Position numbers and translations under genes: made by a program. Under the pieces are notes generated by a model. That model searched no databases, was not told the origin of the DNA, and worked only from the letters and a program-made list of their open reading frames with translations. Shown in pieces: positions 23,421-31,258 of a stretch of 40,044 bases of DNA; positions within the stretch are counted from its first letter, which is position 1, and every line of letters starts with the position of its first letter. This DNA comes from an uncultured Bacilli bacterium. Its GTDB lineage: Bacteria > Bacillota_I > Bacilli_A > RF39 > UBA660. The stretch is from the NCBI GenBank assembly GCA_910587745.1, contig CAJUNE010000012.1:1-40044 (forward strand), written 5' to 3'.

Positions 23421-25889
23421 ATGAAATTTAAAATATCACCGAAAGACTTTTTAATATTTTGTTTATATTGTTTATTACTTTTATATTTATGTGCCATAGC
23501 AGTTTTAAATTTTTCTTCATTTATTAACGAAGGAAAGTTTTTCGGTTTAAATCCTTTTCCTGCTTTTAGTGGTGATTATATTGTAATAACTTTATTTATG
23601 TTTATCATTGCTTTAATAATGATTTTTACAAGTGTCTCATCATATATATTTAATAAAGAAAAAGGAAGAGGTATCGGTTTAAAATTAGGAGATAAACAAG
23701 AAAGTGGTTACTCAAGATGGAGTACAGAAAAAGAAATAAAAGCCGATTCAGGTGTTGTAAAAGTTGATCCTAAAGCTGACAAGCTAGAAGCAGCAGGAGT
23801 TCCATTAATAAATAACGGAAAAGAAATATGGGTTGATAATAGTGAATATCATAACTTAGTAATAGGTTCTACTGGTTCAGGTAAAACGCAGACAGTAGTT
23901 AAACCAATGGTTAACTTACTTGCCAAAAAAGGTGAATCAATGATTATCACTGATCCTAAAGGTGAAATATATAAATATGCTGCTACAGCTTTAAAAGAAC
24001 GTGGTTATAAAATAATAGTTTTGAACTTTCGTGAACCTAATCATGGAAATGCTTGGAATCCATTAACACTTCCTTATGTTCATTTCAAAAATGGCAACAC
24101 GGATAAATCTACAGAATTATTAGATGATGTAGCATTAAATATACTTTATGATTCTAATAAAAAAAGTGGTGGAGATTCTGACTTCTGGGATAAAAGTGCA
24201 GCAGACTTTTTCTCAGGTCTAGCTTTAGGTTTGTTTTATGATGCTACTGAAAAACAAGTTAATTTAAATAGTATCAACTATATGAGTAGTATAGGCGAAG
24301 AAAGATATGCTACAAGTACATATATCAAAGAATATTTCAACTTAAAAGGACAAGATTCAAGTCCATATATATTTGCATCTGGTACTGTTAATGCACCAAA
24401 TGAAACAAAGGGCGGTATTTTATCTACATTTAGACAAAAAATAAGACTTTTTTCTTCCCGTGAGTCTCTAAGCGAAATGCTTGCTTACAGTGATTTTAAA
24501 ATGGAAGATATAGGTAAAGAAAAAACAGCAGTATTCATGATTATTCATGATGAGAAAAAAACATATCATTCTTTAATGACAATATTTATAAAACAATGTT
24601 ATGAAACATTAATTGATGTTGCTCAAGAAAATGGTGGTAAACTTCCATATCGTACAAATTTTATCTTAGATGAGTTTGCTAATATGCCACCACTTAAAGA
24701 TGTTGACTCTATGGTATCTGCAGCCAGATCAAGAGATATTAGATTCACTTTTATCATTCAAAACTTTGCCCAATTAAATGATGTTTATGGTAAAGAAGTA
24801 GCTGAAATAATTAAAGGTAACTGTGGTAATATTATTTACTTAATCAGTACCGAATTAGCAGCTTTAGAAGAAATATCCAAGATGTGTGGTGAAGTAAAAT
24901 CAAAAGAAAAAGACAAAACTGCTTCAACCCCATTAGTAACTATTTCGGATTTACAAAAGCTAAAGCTATTTGAGGCAATAATTATAAGACTACGTAAAAA
25001 TCCATTTAAAACAAAACTAGAACCTGATTTTAAGATGGATTGGGGTATGACTAGATCTGAAGCTGAATACCCAAATCGTGAAATACAAAAAATAGAATTA
25101 TTTGATGTAAAAAAATATGTAACAGAAGAAAAGAGAAAGCAAATGATGAACAACTTAGAAAATAATGGTGGAGCCGGTCCAAATCCATTTAATAATAATT
25201 TTGGCAATCCTTTTACCCCAACAGGTATGAATCCAATGAATTCTAATCCATTTATGCCAAATCCAGGAGCCTCACCAAATAATCATTTTGCTCCCAATTC
25301 CCCAAATCCTTTTAATCCGGGAAATAATAATATGAATAGCTTTGGTCCTAAGCCGATTAACAGCGCACCAAACCCATTTAATAATCAAACACCTAATGGA
25401 ACAAATCCAGCAAGTGCGCCATCTACTAATGCAAATAGTCCTTTTAGCAGTAATCCAATGTTTAATAAACCAATGAGTAGTTTATCAGATGCTGACATAG
25501 ATGCAATGATGAAGGATATTGATCGAAGATTAAAAGAACTTGATGAGGAAGAGGCAAGACAAAAAGCGGCAATGAATAAAGCGAATAATCCAGTTCAAGA
25601 AACAGAGGGAATAGCTAATAAAACAAAACTAGAAGATCAAGAATTTACATTTAGTGTTCCAGAAGTCAAAGAACCTGAAGTAACACCAAAAGAAAATATT
25701 ATTAAACCTGATAACAATGGAATTGAAAGCTTAGAAGATACACATATAAAAAATGAAACACCAATAGAAATAAAACAAAATAAAGAAGAAGTATCTAAAC
25801 CAAAAATAAATGTTGATGCTGATAGTATAATTGTTAATGAAAATGTTATAACAGATGATGAATTCTTCGATGATTTCTTTAATGAATAA
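23421..25889 (+). CDS. VirD4/TraG-type coupling ATPase, orphan
   Basis: A membrane ATPase of the type IV secretion coupling-protein family, which brings DNA or protein substrates to a channel. Two N-terminal membrane helices (about 10-32 and 48-70) precede the motor domain. Walker A Gly-Ser-Thr-Gly-Ser-Gly-Lys-Thr is at 149-156, Walker B ends in Leu-Asp417-Glu418-Phe-Ala-Asn, and Thr-Asp-Pro-Lys-Gly-Glu lies between. From about residue 580 the protein becomes an Asn/Pro/Gly-rich tail with at least five Asn-Pro-Phe repeats, then an acidic coiled segment ending Asp-Asp-Glu-Phe-Phe-Asp-Asp-Phe-Phe. The start at 23421 follows GGAGG; the ATG at 23406 overlaps that site. No relaxase, VirB4 or other conjugation gene lies in the window. 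Confidence 0.9.
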   Translation: MKFKISPKDFLIFCLYCLLLLYLCAIAVLNFSSFINEGKFFGLNPFPAFSGDYIVITLFMFIIALIMIFTSVSSYIFNKEKGRGIGLKLGDKQESGYSRWSTEKEIKADSGVVKVDPKADKLEAAGVPLINNGKEIWVDNSEYHNLVIGSTGSGKTQTVVKPMVNLLAKKGESMIITDPKGEIYKYAATALKERGYKIIVLNFREPNHGNAWNPLTLPYVHFKNGNTDKSTELLDDVALNILYDSNKKSGGDSDFWDKSAADFFSGLALGLFYDATEKQVNLNSINYMSSIGEERYATSTYIKEYFNLKGQDSSPYIFASGTVNAPNETKGGILSTFRQKIRLFSSRESLSEMLAYSDFKMEDIGKEKTAVFMIIHDEKKTYHSLMTIFIKQCYETLIDVAQENGGKLPYRTNFILDEFANMPPLKDVDSMVSAARSRDIRFTFIIQNFAQLNDVYGKEVAEIIKGNCGNIIYLISTELAALEEISKMCGEVKSKEKDKTASTPLVTISDLQKLKLFEAIIIRLRKNPFKTKLEPDFKMDWGMTRSEAEYPNREIQKIELFDVKKYVTEEKRKQMMNNLENNGGAGPNPFNNNFGNPFTPTGMNPMNSNPFMPNPGASPNNHFAPNSPNPFNPGNNNMNSFGPKPINSAPNPFNNQTPNGTNPASAPSTNANSPFSSNPMFNKPMSSLSDADIDAMMKDIDRRLKELDEEEARQKAAMNKANNPVQETEGIANKTKLEDQEFTFSVPEVKEPEVTPKENIIKPDNNGIESLEDTHIKNETPIEIKQNKEEVSKPKINVDADSIIVNENVITDDEFFDDFFNE

Positions 25890-25904
25890 TTTTCAATGTT
25901 TTAC

Positions 25905-25940
25905 AAACTCCCAAAATTTTCACAAATAGGGAGTTTTTTT
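25905..25940 (+). terminator. Terminator of the VirD4-like gene
   Basis: AAACTCCC (25905-25912) pairs with GGGAGTTT (25929-25936) around a 16-nt loop, then Ts to 25940. Beyond it, 25941-26067 is AT-rich DNA in which I see no gene or repeat. Confidence 0.78.
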
Positions 25941-26067
25941 ATGATATTTCTCTCATGCGCACCTATAATTTTTGATATGTAATACTCAAATATTGTTTTA
26001 TAAATTAATAATAAATAGATAATGTCTTCTTTAATGAAAATTTTATAAAATAATATTAAATTAAAAT

Positions 26068-26096
26068 AAAAAGGGCTTTTACAATAAGTCCTTTTT
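26068..26096. terminator. Second, symmetric terminator-like hairpin
   Basis: AAAAGGGCTT pairs with AAGTCCTTTT (one G-T pair) across a short loop. A-rich on one side and T-rich on the other, it could stop transcription on either strand just before the rhodanese gene. Confidence 0.5.
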
Positions 26097-26128
26097 ATAT
26101 ACATACATAATATATTATTGTGATAAAT

Positions 26129-26389
26129 ATGAAAAGAATGAGTATAAATAATTATTATAAGAGTATGGGAAAATTAATTGATATACAAAATCCAATAGAC
26201 TATCAAAAAAAGCATCACCCTGATAGTATTAATATCCCATATGATAAATTAATGTTAAATTACAAAACATTATTAGAAAAAAACAAACCATATTTCATAG
26301 TATGTGCTAAAGGTACAAAATCACGAAAAGCTGTAAGCATATTAGAGTTTTATGGCTATGATGTAACTCAAATGAGTTATGAAAATTAA
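26129..26389 (+). CDS. Rhodanese-like domain protein
   Basis: A single-domain sulfurtransferase-like protein of 86 residues. Asp-Ile-Gln-Asn-Pro-Ile-Asp-Tyr and Ile-Asn-Ile-Pro-Tyr-Asp match the rhodanese core. The active loop is Cys-Ala-Lys-Gly-Thr-Lys-Ser with the candidate persulfide Cys near residue 60. The last segment has the family's Ala-x-x-Ile-Leu-x-x-x-Gly-Tyr-Asp-Val. GTGAT before the ATG is a modest ribosome-binding site. A GTG at 26120 is a possible but weaker start. Likely monocistronic, with a terminator directly behind it. Confidence 0.82.
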   Translation: MKRMSINNYYKSMGKLIDIQNPIDYQKKHHPDSINIPYDKLMLNYKTLLEKNKPYFIVCAKGTKSRKAVSILEFYGYDVTQMSYEN

Positions 26390-26414
26390 AACTTCTATTT
26401 ACTTAGAAGTTTTT
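26388..26414 (+). terminator. Terminator after the rhodanese gene
   Basis: AAAACTTCTA (26388-26397) pairs with TAGAAGTTTT (26404-26413) around a 6-nt loop. Confidence 0.75.
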
Positions 26415-26471
26415 AAATACTAAAATTTTAAATTTTTTATTGCCAAATCAATAATTAAATGGTATATTTTA

Positions 26472-26496
26472 ATTGTACTAGTACATATAGTACAAT
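26472..26496 (+). promoter_or_regulatory. Operator palindrome at the ABC-GntR operon promoter
   Basis: ATTGTACTA (26472-26480) and TAGTACAAT (26488-26496) form a perfect 9-bp inverted repeat with a 7-bp centre. A candidate -10 (TATAGT, 26486-26491) lies inside it. The operon ends with a YtrA-type GntR gene, so this is the likely autoregulatory operator. AAAGGA before the ATG at 26513 is the ribosome-binding site. Confidence 0.75.
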
Positions 26497-26512
26497 ATGA
26501 AAGGAAATAAAA

Positions 26513-27412
26513 ATGATAGAGATTAAGAATTTAACTAAGAGTTTCAATGACGATAAGATAGTATTAGAAAATCTAAATTGCACTATAAAAGACAATGCTA
26601 TCTATGGTTTAGTTGGAGCTAATGGAGCAGGTAAATCCACATTATTACGTTTAATAACGAGTATATATAAAAGTGATTCAGGAAGTATTTTAATCGATAA
26701 TAAAGAAGTCTTTGATAATGAAGATATAAAACAAGACATTGTCTTTGTCCCTGATGATTTATATTTTTATTCAAATTATACTTTAATAGATATGGCAGAG
26801 TATTATAAATCACTATATCAGAGTTTTGATATGAATTATTTAATAAATCATGCTAATACATTAAAATTAAACATAAATGCCAAATTAAGTTCCTATTCTA
26901 AAGGGATGAAAAGACAATGTGCTTTATTATGTGCTTTGGCAACTAAAGCAAAATATATGTTATTTGATGAAACATTTGATGGATTAGATCCAGTTATCAG
27001 AAAATATTTTAAGAGTTTACTAGCAGATCTTATGATAGATAACAAAAGAACAATTATAATGACAAGTCACAATTTAAGAGAATTAGAGGACATATGTGAT
27101 AATCTAGGATTATTATATAAAGGAAGTATATTATTTGAAAGTGATATAGACACTATAAAAACCAATATGTTTAAAGTACAAGTTTCTTTAAAGAGTGACT
27201 TTAATAAAAGTACATTTAAGGGTTTAAAAATATTATCATACAAAAAAATAGGAAGTGTAGCAACATTAATAATAAATGATGATAAAAAAGATAGTCGGGT
27301 AATATTAGAAAAATTAAAACCATTAATACTAGATTATTTACCACTTACATTAGAAGAAGTATTTATATATCAAATGGAGGCCTTAGGATATGAATTTAAT
27401 GAAATTGTTTAA
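26513..27412 (+). CDS. ABC transporter ATP-binding protein (YtrB-like)
   Basis: A cytoplasmic ATPase of a two-gene ABC system. Walker A Gly-Ala-Asn-Gly-Ala-Gly-Lys-Ser-Thr is at 35-43. The signature is the divergent Tyr-Ser-Lys-Gly-Met (Ser-Lys-Gly in place of Ser-Gly-Gly), as is common in YtrB/EcfA-like ABC-2 ATPases. Walker B is Met-Leu-Phe-Asp-Glu, and the switch His lies in Thr-Ser-His-Asn-Leu. It overlaps the permease gene by 23 bp. With the downstream GntR gene it forms the ytr-type layout associated in Bacilli with wall-antibiotic or envelope stress. Confidence 0.92.
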   Translation: MIEIKNLTKSFNDDKIVLENLNCTIKDNAIYGLVGANGAGKSTLLRLITSIYKSDSGSILIDNKEVFDNEDIKQDIVFVPDDLYFYSNYTLIDMAEYYKSLYQSFDMNYLINHANTLKLNINAKLSSYSKGMKRQCALLCALATKAKYMLFDETFDGLDPVIRKYFKSLLADLMIDNKRTIIMTSHNLRELEDICDNLGLLYKGSILFESDIDTIKTNMFKVQVSLKSDFNKSTFKGLKILSYKKIGSVATLIINDDKKDSRVILEKLKPLILDYLPLTLEEVFIYQMEALGYEFNEIV

Positions 27413-29366
27413 AAAATTTAATATAAGATTTTTAAAAGAAAACATCAAGAAATCTAAAGCACTACTAGCATTTTGCTTAGGGTTAATTCCTTTATTAAAT
27501 ATATTAGTTTTAGTAACAGTAGCCATATCCTTAAATGGTATTGAAATATTAGAATTTAATTCTTTAAGTATGGTCACATATCTAGGATTATTTATAATTC
27601 CTATCGTTTTAGCAGTCTCACTATTTGGTTTTGTCTTTAAAAATAAAAGTGTTGATTTTGTTTTATCAAAACCTCTTAGTAGGAGTACGATATATATTAC
27701 AAATATAATTGGAGGCATATTAATAATAACGATATTTATGTTATTAAATTCTCTAATATATATATTCTTTGGTTTAATATTTTCTAACTTAGTAATTCCG
27801 TTTAGTTTAATATTAGATTACTTTATTTTGTATTTGATATCTTACATCTTTATTTTTGTTGTATCCAGTTTAGCCATAAGTATCGCTGGTAATTTAATGG
27901 GAAGTTTAGTATTAATATTAATTATAATATGTTTAGTACCATTCTTTAAGATTGTAAATATTTATTTTATTAGTAATCACCAATCTAGTGCTTATATTAA
28001 ATGTACTAATGATAATTGTAAACCTGAAGCTTACAATTGTTACAAATATAATACTTGCATAAATCACTTAAAAGAGAATGAATATGAAATACATGGAAAT
28101 ATTATACCTGATTTAAACTTTACTGCACCTATTTATTCAATAGACAGCTTAGAAGATAATACATTTTATAGTACTAAAAGTATTATAAAGATGCTTATAT
28201 TAATTCCTATATATTCGTTTATTGGCTATTATCTATTTAACAAGCGAAAAATGGAAAACAATGAAACTAGCTTTAAAAACTCTAAATTACACTATTTTAT
28301 CAAAGGAATAACTTTAATACCAGTTTCATTTATCTGTTATTTAATTATTAAACAATCTAATGAATTAGGCTTTATTATAAGTATTGCAATAATTTTAATT
28401 TATTCTGCCATATATGATTTAATAACTAGAAAAGAGATATACAAACTTTTAAAATCTAGCGGTATAAGTCTAGTAACTTTAGGAGTAATTCTTGGCTTAT
28501 TTGGTTTATATGATATACAAATGAATAGCAAAAGTTATATTATTAATGATATTAAAGAAATAGCTTTTAAAAATATAACTATAAAAAAAGATGAAGTATA
28601 TAAATTAGAAAACAGTGAAATAACAGGGGAAGACTTAATAAATAGGATAATTAAAGAAACGATAGATAATAACATTAAAGAATACAAAAGTTACACTTAT
28701 TTAAATATAAAAACTAATAATAAAAGATATAGTTTAGGGCTTGATTGGAGTAAAGAAACAGAGAGTATTCTAAAAGAAATAGAAAACAATTATATAAAAG
28801 AATATTTTAAAAACTATGATTATGATAGTATTAATTTTACAGGCAGAGATATAAAACCAACTAAAGAATTAAAAAAATTAATAAAAAATACTATGACTAA
28901 TATAGATAATTATACTTATGATAGCAATGACTTTTTATTAGAGGTTAAGACATATAAAAATCATAAATATGAAACATTTTATATAATGCCTAATATTGAT
29001 AAAGAATTAGATAAATATGTCATGAATGAAAAAAATAAAAAAGTAATAAGCTTTTTAGAAAATAACAATGATTTTGAAATTGGAAGTATTACAGAATATC
29101 CTCTTATCGATTATGTAATAAAGAAAAATAAAACAAAATTCATAAAATATTTAGAAAACAACAATAATGAAATTACAAAAAACACTTTAAATCTTCATAT
29201 GTATACTAAATACGGTTTACAAGTATTTATTGGGGATGAACTATCATTTAAAGAAGAGTTTAAAAAATATGAAGAAAACTTAAAAGATGATGAGTATTAT
29301 CAAAGCCTAAAAAGTTCTGTTGTAGAAGTGCCAACTACTAACGAAGATTTTGAGGAAGAAAGCTAA
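27390..29366 (+). CDS. ABC-2 type permease with a large C-terminal domain
   Basis: The membrane partner of the ATPase. About eight hydrophobic helices occupy residues 20-375. Between two of them a hydrophilic loop carries four Cys (205, 210, 217, 223), suggesting disulfides or metal binding outside the cell. The last 280 residues are hydrophilic, rich in Lys, Glu, Tyr and Asn, and have no recognised domain. At 658 residues it is much longer than simple YtrC/YtrD permeases. The start is inside the ATPase gene behind GGAGG. The substrate is unknown. Confidence 0.82.
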   Translation: MNLMKLFKKFNIRFLKENIKKSKALLAFCLGLIPLLNILVLVTVAISLNGIEILEFNSLSMVTYLGLFIIPIVLAVSLFGFVFKNKSVDFVLSKPLSRSTIYITNIIGGILIITIFMLLNSLIYIFFGLIFSNLVIPFSLILDYFILYLISYIFIFVVSSLAISIAGNLMGSLVLILIIICLVPFFKIVNIYFISNHQSSAYIKCTNDNCKPEAYNCYKYNTCINHLKENEYEIHGNIIPDLNFTAPIYSIDSLEDNTFYSTKSIIKMLILIPIYSFIGYYLFNKRKMENNETSFKNSKLHYFIKGITLIPVSFICYLIIKQSNELGFIISIAIILIYSAIYDLITRKEIYKLLKSSGISLVTLGVILGLFGLYDIQMNSKSYIINDIKEIAFKNITIKKDEVYKLENSEITGEDLINRIIKETIDNNIKEYKSYTYLNIKTNNKRYSLGLDWSKETESILKEIENNYIKEYFKNYDYDSINFTGRDIKPTKELKKLIKNTMTNIDNYTYDSNDFLLEVKTYKNHKYETFYIMPNIDKELDKYVMNEKNKKVISFLENNNDFEIGSITEYPLIDYVIKKNKTKFIKYLENNNNEITKNTLNLHMYTKYGLQVFIGDELSFKEEFKKYEENLKDDEYYQSLKSSVVEVPTTNEDFEEES

Positions 29367-29370
29367 ATTT

Positions 29371-29724
29371 ATGAATATCAATATTAATTATAATTCTAGA
29401 ATTCCTATATACGAACAAATCGTAAGTGAAATAGAACGTTTAGTAAGTTTAAATATTTTAAAACCAGATAGTCAAATACCCAGTGTTAGACAACTTGCTT
29501 GTACTTTGGGCATTAATCCTAATACTGTAAAAAAATCTTATGATATCTTAGAGATGAAAAAAATAATTATTTCAAAATCTACTAAAGGCACATTTATCTC
29601 AAGTGATATAACAAAAGCCAAAGAAATAAAAATAAATGAACTTATCACTAAAATAAAAAATATAGAAAAAGAGTTAATAAGTTTCGGTCTTACTAAAGAA
29701 GAAATTAAAAAAAGATTAAAATAA
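29371..29724 (+). CDS. GntR-family repressor, YtrA subfamily
   Basis: A small transcription factor of 117 residues, the YtrA length. The winged HTH begins with Ile-Pro-Ile-Tyr-Glu-Gln-Ile-Val and contains Ile-Pro-Ser-Val-Arg-Gln-Leu-Ala and Asn-Pro-Asn-Thr-Val-Lys-Lys-Ser-Tyr. There is no large effector domain, only a short helical dimerisation tail. The ATG at 29371 is preferred over a TTG at 29350 because the family begins Met-x-Ile-x-Ile-x-Tyr. It is the last gene of the ABC operon, whose promoter has a perfect 9-bp palindrome, so it probably represses its own operon. Confidence 0.92.
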   Translation: MNININYNSRIPIYEQIVSEIERLVSLNILKPDSQIPSVRQLACTLGINPNTVKKSYDILEMKKIIISKSTKGTFISSDITKAKEIKINELITKIKNIEKELISFGLTKEEIKKRLK

Positions 29725-29746
29725 CAACAAAAAATAATTCTGTCCC

Positions 29747-29774
29747 TTGACTAAATAAGTATTTTTGGTATAAT
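29747..29774 (+). promoter_or_regulatory. Promoter of the prepilin gene
   Basis: -35 TTGACT (29747-29752), 16-bp spacer, -10 TATAAT (29769-29774) preceded by TGG (extended -10). Confidence 0.72.
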
Positions 29775-29795
29775 TAATTTTAGAAGGTGAAGGAT

Positions 29796-30215
29796 ATGAA
29801 AAGATTAAATAAAAAAGGTTTTACATTAGTAGAGTTATTAAGTGTTATAGTAATATTATCAGTTGTTGTTTTAATAGCAACCAACGCTGTTGTTCCAATG
29901 ATGGGTTCAGCTAAAAAGCAAGTATTTGCAACTGAAGCCAATGAAATAATTAAACATGCTTGGACACTTTATGGTAAGAACGGTTCTGGTACAAAATGTT
30001 ACTCTTATCAAGATATATTAGATGGTGGAACATTAGTTAAAAATGATGAAAACTATAATGGTAGTGTTCTAATAGAAAATAATGATGGCAAAATGACATA
30101 TAAAATATGGTTATCAAATGGAACTCATATGATTGAGGGTAAAGAAGCTGATGTTAGTCCCGATGATGTAACAGAATCAAGCGAAGATGCTTCAACTGTA
30201 TGTGGAGCTAACTAA
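29796..30215 (+). CDS. Type IV prepilin-like protein
   Basis: The N-terminus reads Met-Lys-Arg-Leu-Asn-Lys-Lys-Gly, then Phe-Thr-Leu-Val-Glu-Leu-Leu. This is an ideal prepilin leader with Gly at -1, Phe at +1 and Glu at +5, followed by a hydrophobic helix of about 20 residues. The globular part has two Cys, one near the middle (Thr-Lys-Cys-Tyr) and one four residues from the end, a plausible D-region disulfide. The ATG at 29796 is chosen over a GTG at 29787 because AGAAGGTGAAGG fits it. No prepilin peptidase, PilB or PilC gene is in the window. It could be a pilin, a pseudopilin or a competence-type surface protein. Confidence 0.88.
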   Translation: MKRLNKKGFTLVELLSVIVILSVVVLIATNAVVPMMGSAKKQVFATEANEIIKHAWTLYGKNGSGTKCYSYQDILDGGTLVKNDENYNGSVLIENNDGKMTYKIWLSNGTHMIEGKEADVSPDDVTESSEDASTVCGAN

Positions 30216-30235
30216 TAAAAATTTAATAAAAAACT

Positions 30236-30264
30236 AAAAGAAACTTGCGATAAAGTTTCTTTTC
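30236..30264 (+). terminator. Terminator of the prepilin gene
   Basis: AAAAGAAACTT (30236-30246) pairs with AAGTTTCTTTT (30253-30263) around a 6-nt loop. Confidence 0.75.
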
Positions 30265-30291
30265 TTTTATAATTAAATTAGGTGATTAAAA

Positions 30292-31203
30292 ATGATAATA
30301 GGTTCTCATGTATCCTTTGGCAAAGAGCAACTTTTAGGAAGTGTTAAAGAAGCGATAAGTTATGGTGCTAACACATTTATGTTTTATACAGGCGCTCCTC
30401 AAAATACTATTAGAAAAGATATAAATGAAGAATTAACTTTAGAAGCCAAGAAACTTATGATGGAAAATAATATTGATATAGAAAATGTTATATGTCATGC
30501 TCCATATATTGTAAATCTAGCTAATAATTTAGATGAAAGAAAATATGATTTTAGTATCACATTTTTAAAAAATGAAATAGCTAGATGTGAAAGTATAGGT
30601 ATAAAATATATTGTATTACATCCAGGCTCTAGTGTTGGAATTGAAAGAACTACTGCTTTAAATAATATAATTTTTGCTTTAAATAAAATCATTACAAAAG
30701 ATACAAAAGTAGTTGTCTTACTTGAAACTATGGCAGGTAAAGGAACAGAATTAGGATGTAAATTAGAAGAAATAAAATATCTCCTTGATGGTATAAATGA
30801 AAGTGATAAAATAGGGGTATGCCTAGATACATGTCACTTAAATGATGCAGGATATAATATGGGGGAGTTTGAGAGTTTTATTGAGCTATTTGAAAAAACA
30901 ATTGGTTTAGAAAAAATAAAATGTATCCATGTAAATGATAGCAAAAATCCATTTAGTTCTCACAAAGATAGACATGCTAATATAGGTTTTGGAACTCTTG
31001 GATTTGATACAATTATAAATATTATATATAATGAAAAATTAAGAAGTATTCCTAAAATCTTAGAAACACCATATATTGGTGAAAATGATGAAGATAAAGA
31101 AAGAATATATCCTCCATATAAATTTGAAATTGTAATGTTAAAGGATAAGAAATTTAATGCTAATCTTTTAAATGATATAAGAGATTTTTATAAAAATAAT
31201 TGA
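30292..31203 (+). CDS. nfo: Endonuclease IV (AP endonuclease)
   Basis: Cuts DNA at abasic sites in base-excision repair, the step after Ung. Metal-ligand motifs of the family are visible: Gly-Ser-His-Val-Ser at the start, Cys-His-Ala-Pro-Tyr, Leu-His-Pro-Gly, Leu-Leu-Glu-Thr-Met-Ala-Gly, Cys-Leu-Asp-Thr-Cys-His, His-Val-Asn-Asp-Ser and Asp-Arg-His. The C-terminal Glu-Thr-Pro-Tyr completes it. Length 303 is slightly above the usual 280. TAGGTGAT is the ribosome-binding site. Its TGA stop lies inside the -35 of the next promoter. Confidence 0.96.
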   Translation: MIIGSHVSFGKEQLLGSVKEAISYGANTFMFYTGAPQNTIRKDINEELTLEAKKLMMENNIDIENVICHAPYIVNLANNLDERKYDFSITFLKNEIARCESIGIKYIVLHPGSSVGIERTTALNNIIFALNKIITKDTKVVVLLETMAGKGTELGCKLEEIKYLLDGINESDKIGVCLDTCHLNDAGYNMGEFESFIELFEKTIGLEKIKCIHVNDSKNPFSSHKDRHANIGFGTLGFDTIINIIYNEKLRSIPKILETPYIGENDEDKERIYPPYKFEIVMLKDKKFNANLLNDIRDFYKNN

Positions 31204-31229
31204 CACTAACTATTAAATAAAATATAATA
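31192..31229 (+). promoter_or_regulatory. Consensus promoter, copy 1 of a 38-bp repeat
   Basis: -35 TTGACA (31200-31205), 17-bp spacer, -10 TATAAT (31223-31228). The whole segment recurs at 33402-33439 with one substitution (T versus C right after TTGACAC). Confidence 0.85.
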
Positions 31230-31230
31230 T

Positions 31231-31255
31231 TCCCATTAATTAAATGGGGTTTTTT
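31231..31255 (+). terminator. Terminator of nfo overlapping the next transcription start
   Basis: CCCATT (31232-31237) pairs with AATGGG (31243-31248), followed by six Ts. The predicted start of the repeat promoter (about 31235) falls inside the left arm, so transcripts from that promoter would lack the C bases and not form the full hairpin. Confidence 0.65.
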
Positions 31256-31258
31256 ACT

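Noticed and set aside
24836..25207. Minus-strand ORF (123 codons) opposite the VirD4-like gene
   Set aside because: It has no ribosome-binding site and mirrors a conserved ATPase region and the Asn/Pro-rich tail on the plus strand.
25181..25455. Asn/Pro-rich repeat DNA as a nucleotide tandem repeat
   Set aside because: The repetition is at protein level (Asn-Pro-Phe); the underlying codons vary and no regular DNA period is visible.
23421..25889. Integrated conjugative element around the VirD4-like gene
   Set aside because: Flanking genes are housekeeping-like (uppS, rhodanese), and no relaxase, integrase, VirB4 or terminal repeats are seen in 15 kb on either side, so I call only an orphan ATPase.
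25901..26104. Minus-strand ORF (67 codons) in the gap after the VirD4-like gene
   Set aside because: It runs through two terminator hairpins, has no convincing ribosome-binding site, and its Ile/Tyr/Lys-rich composition is what AT-rich noncoding DNA yields.
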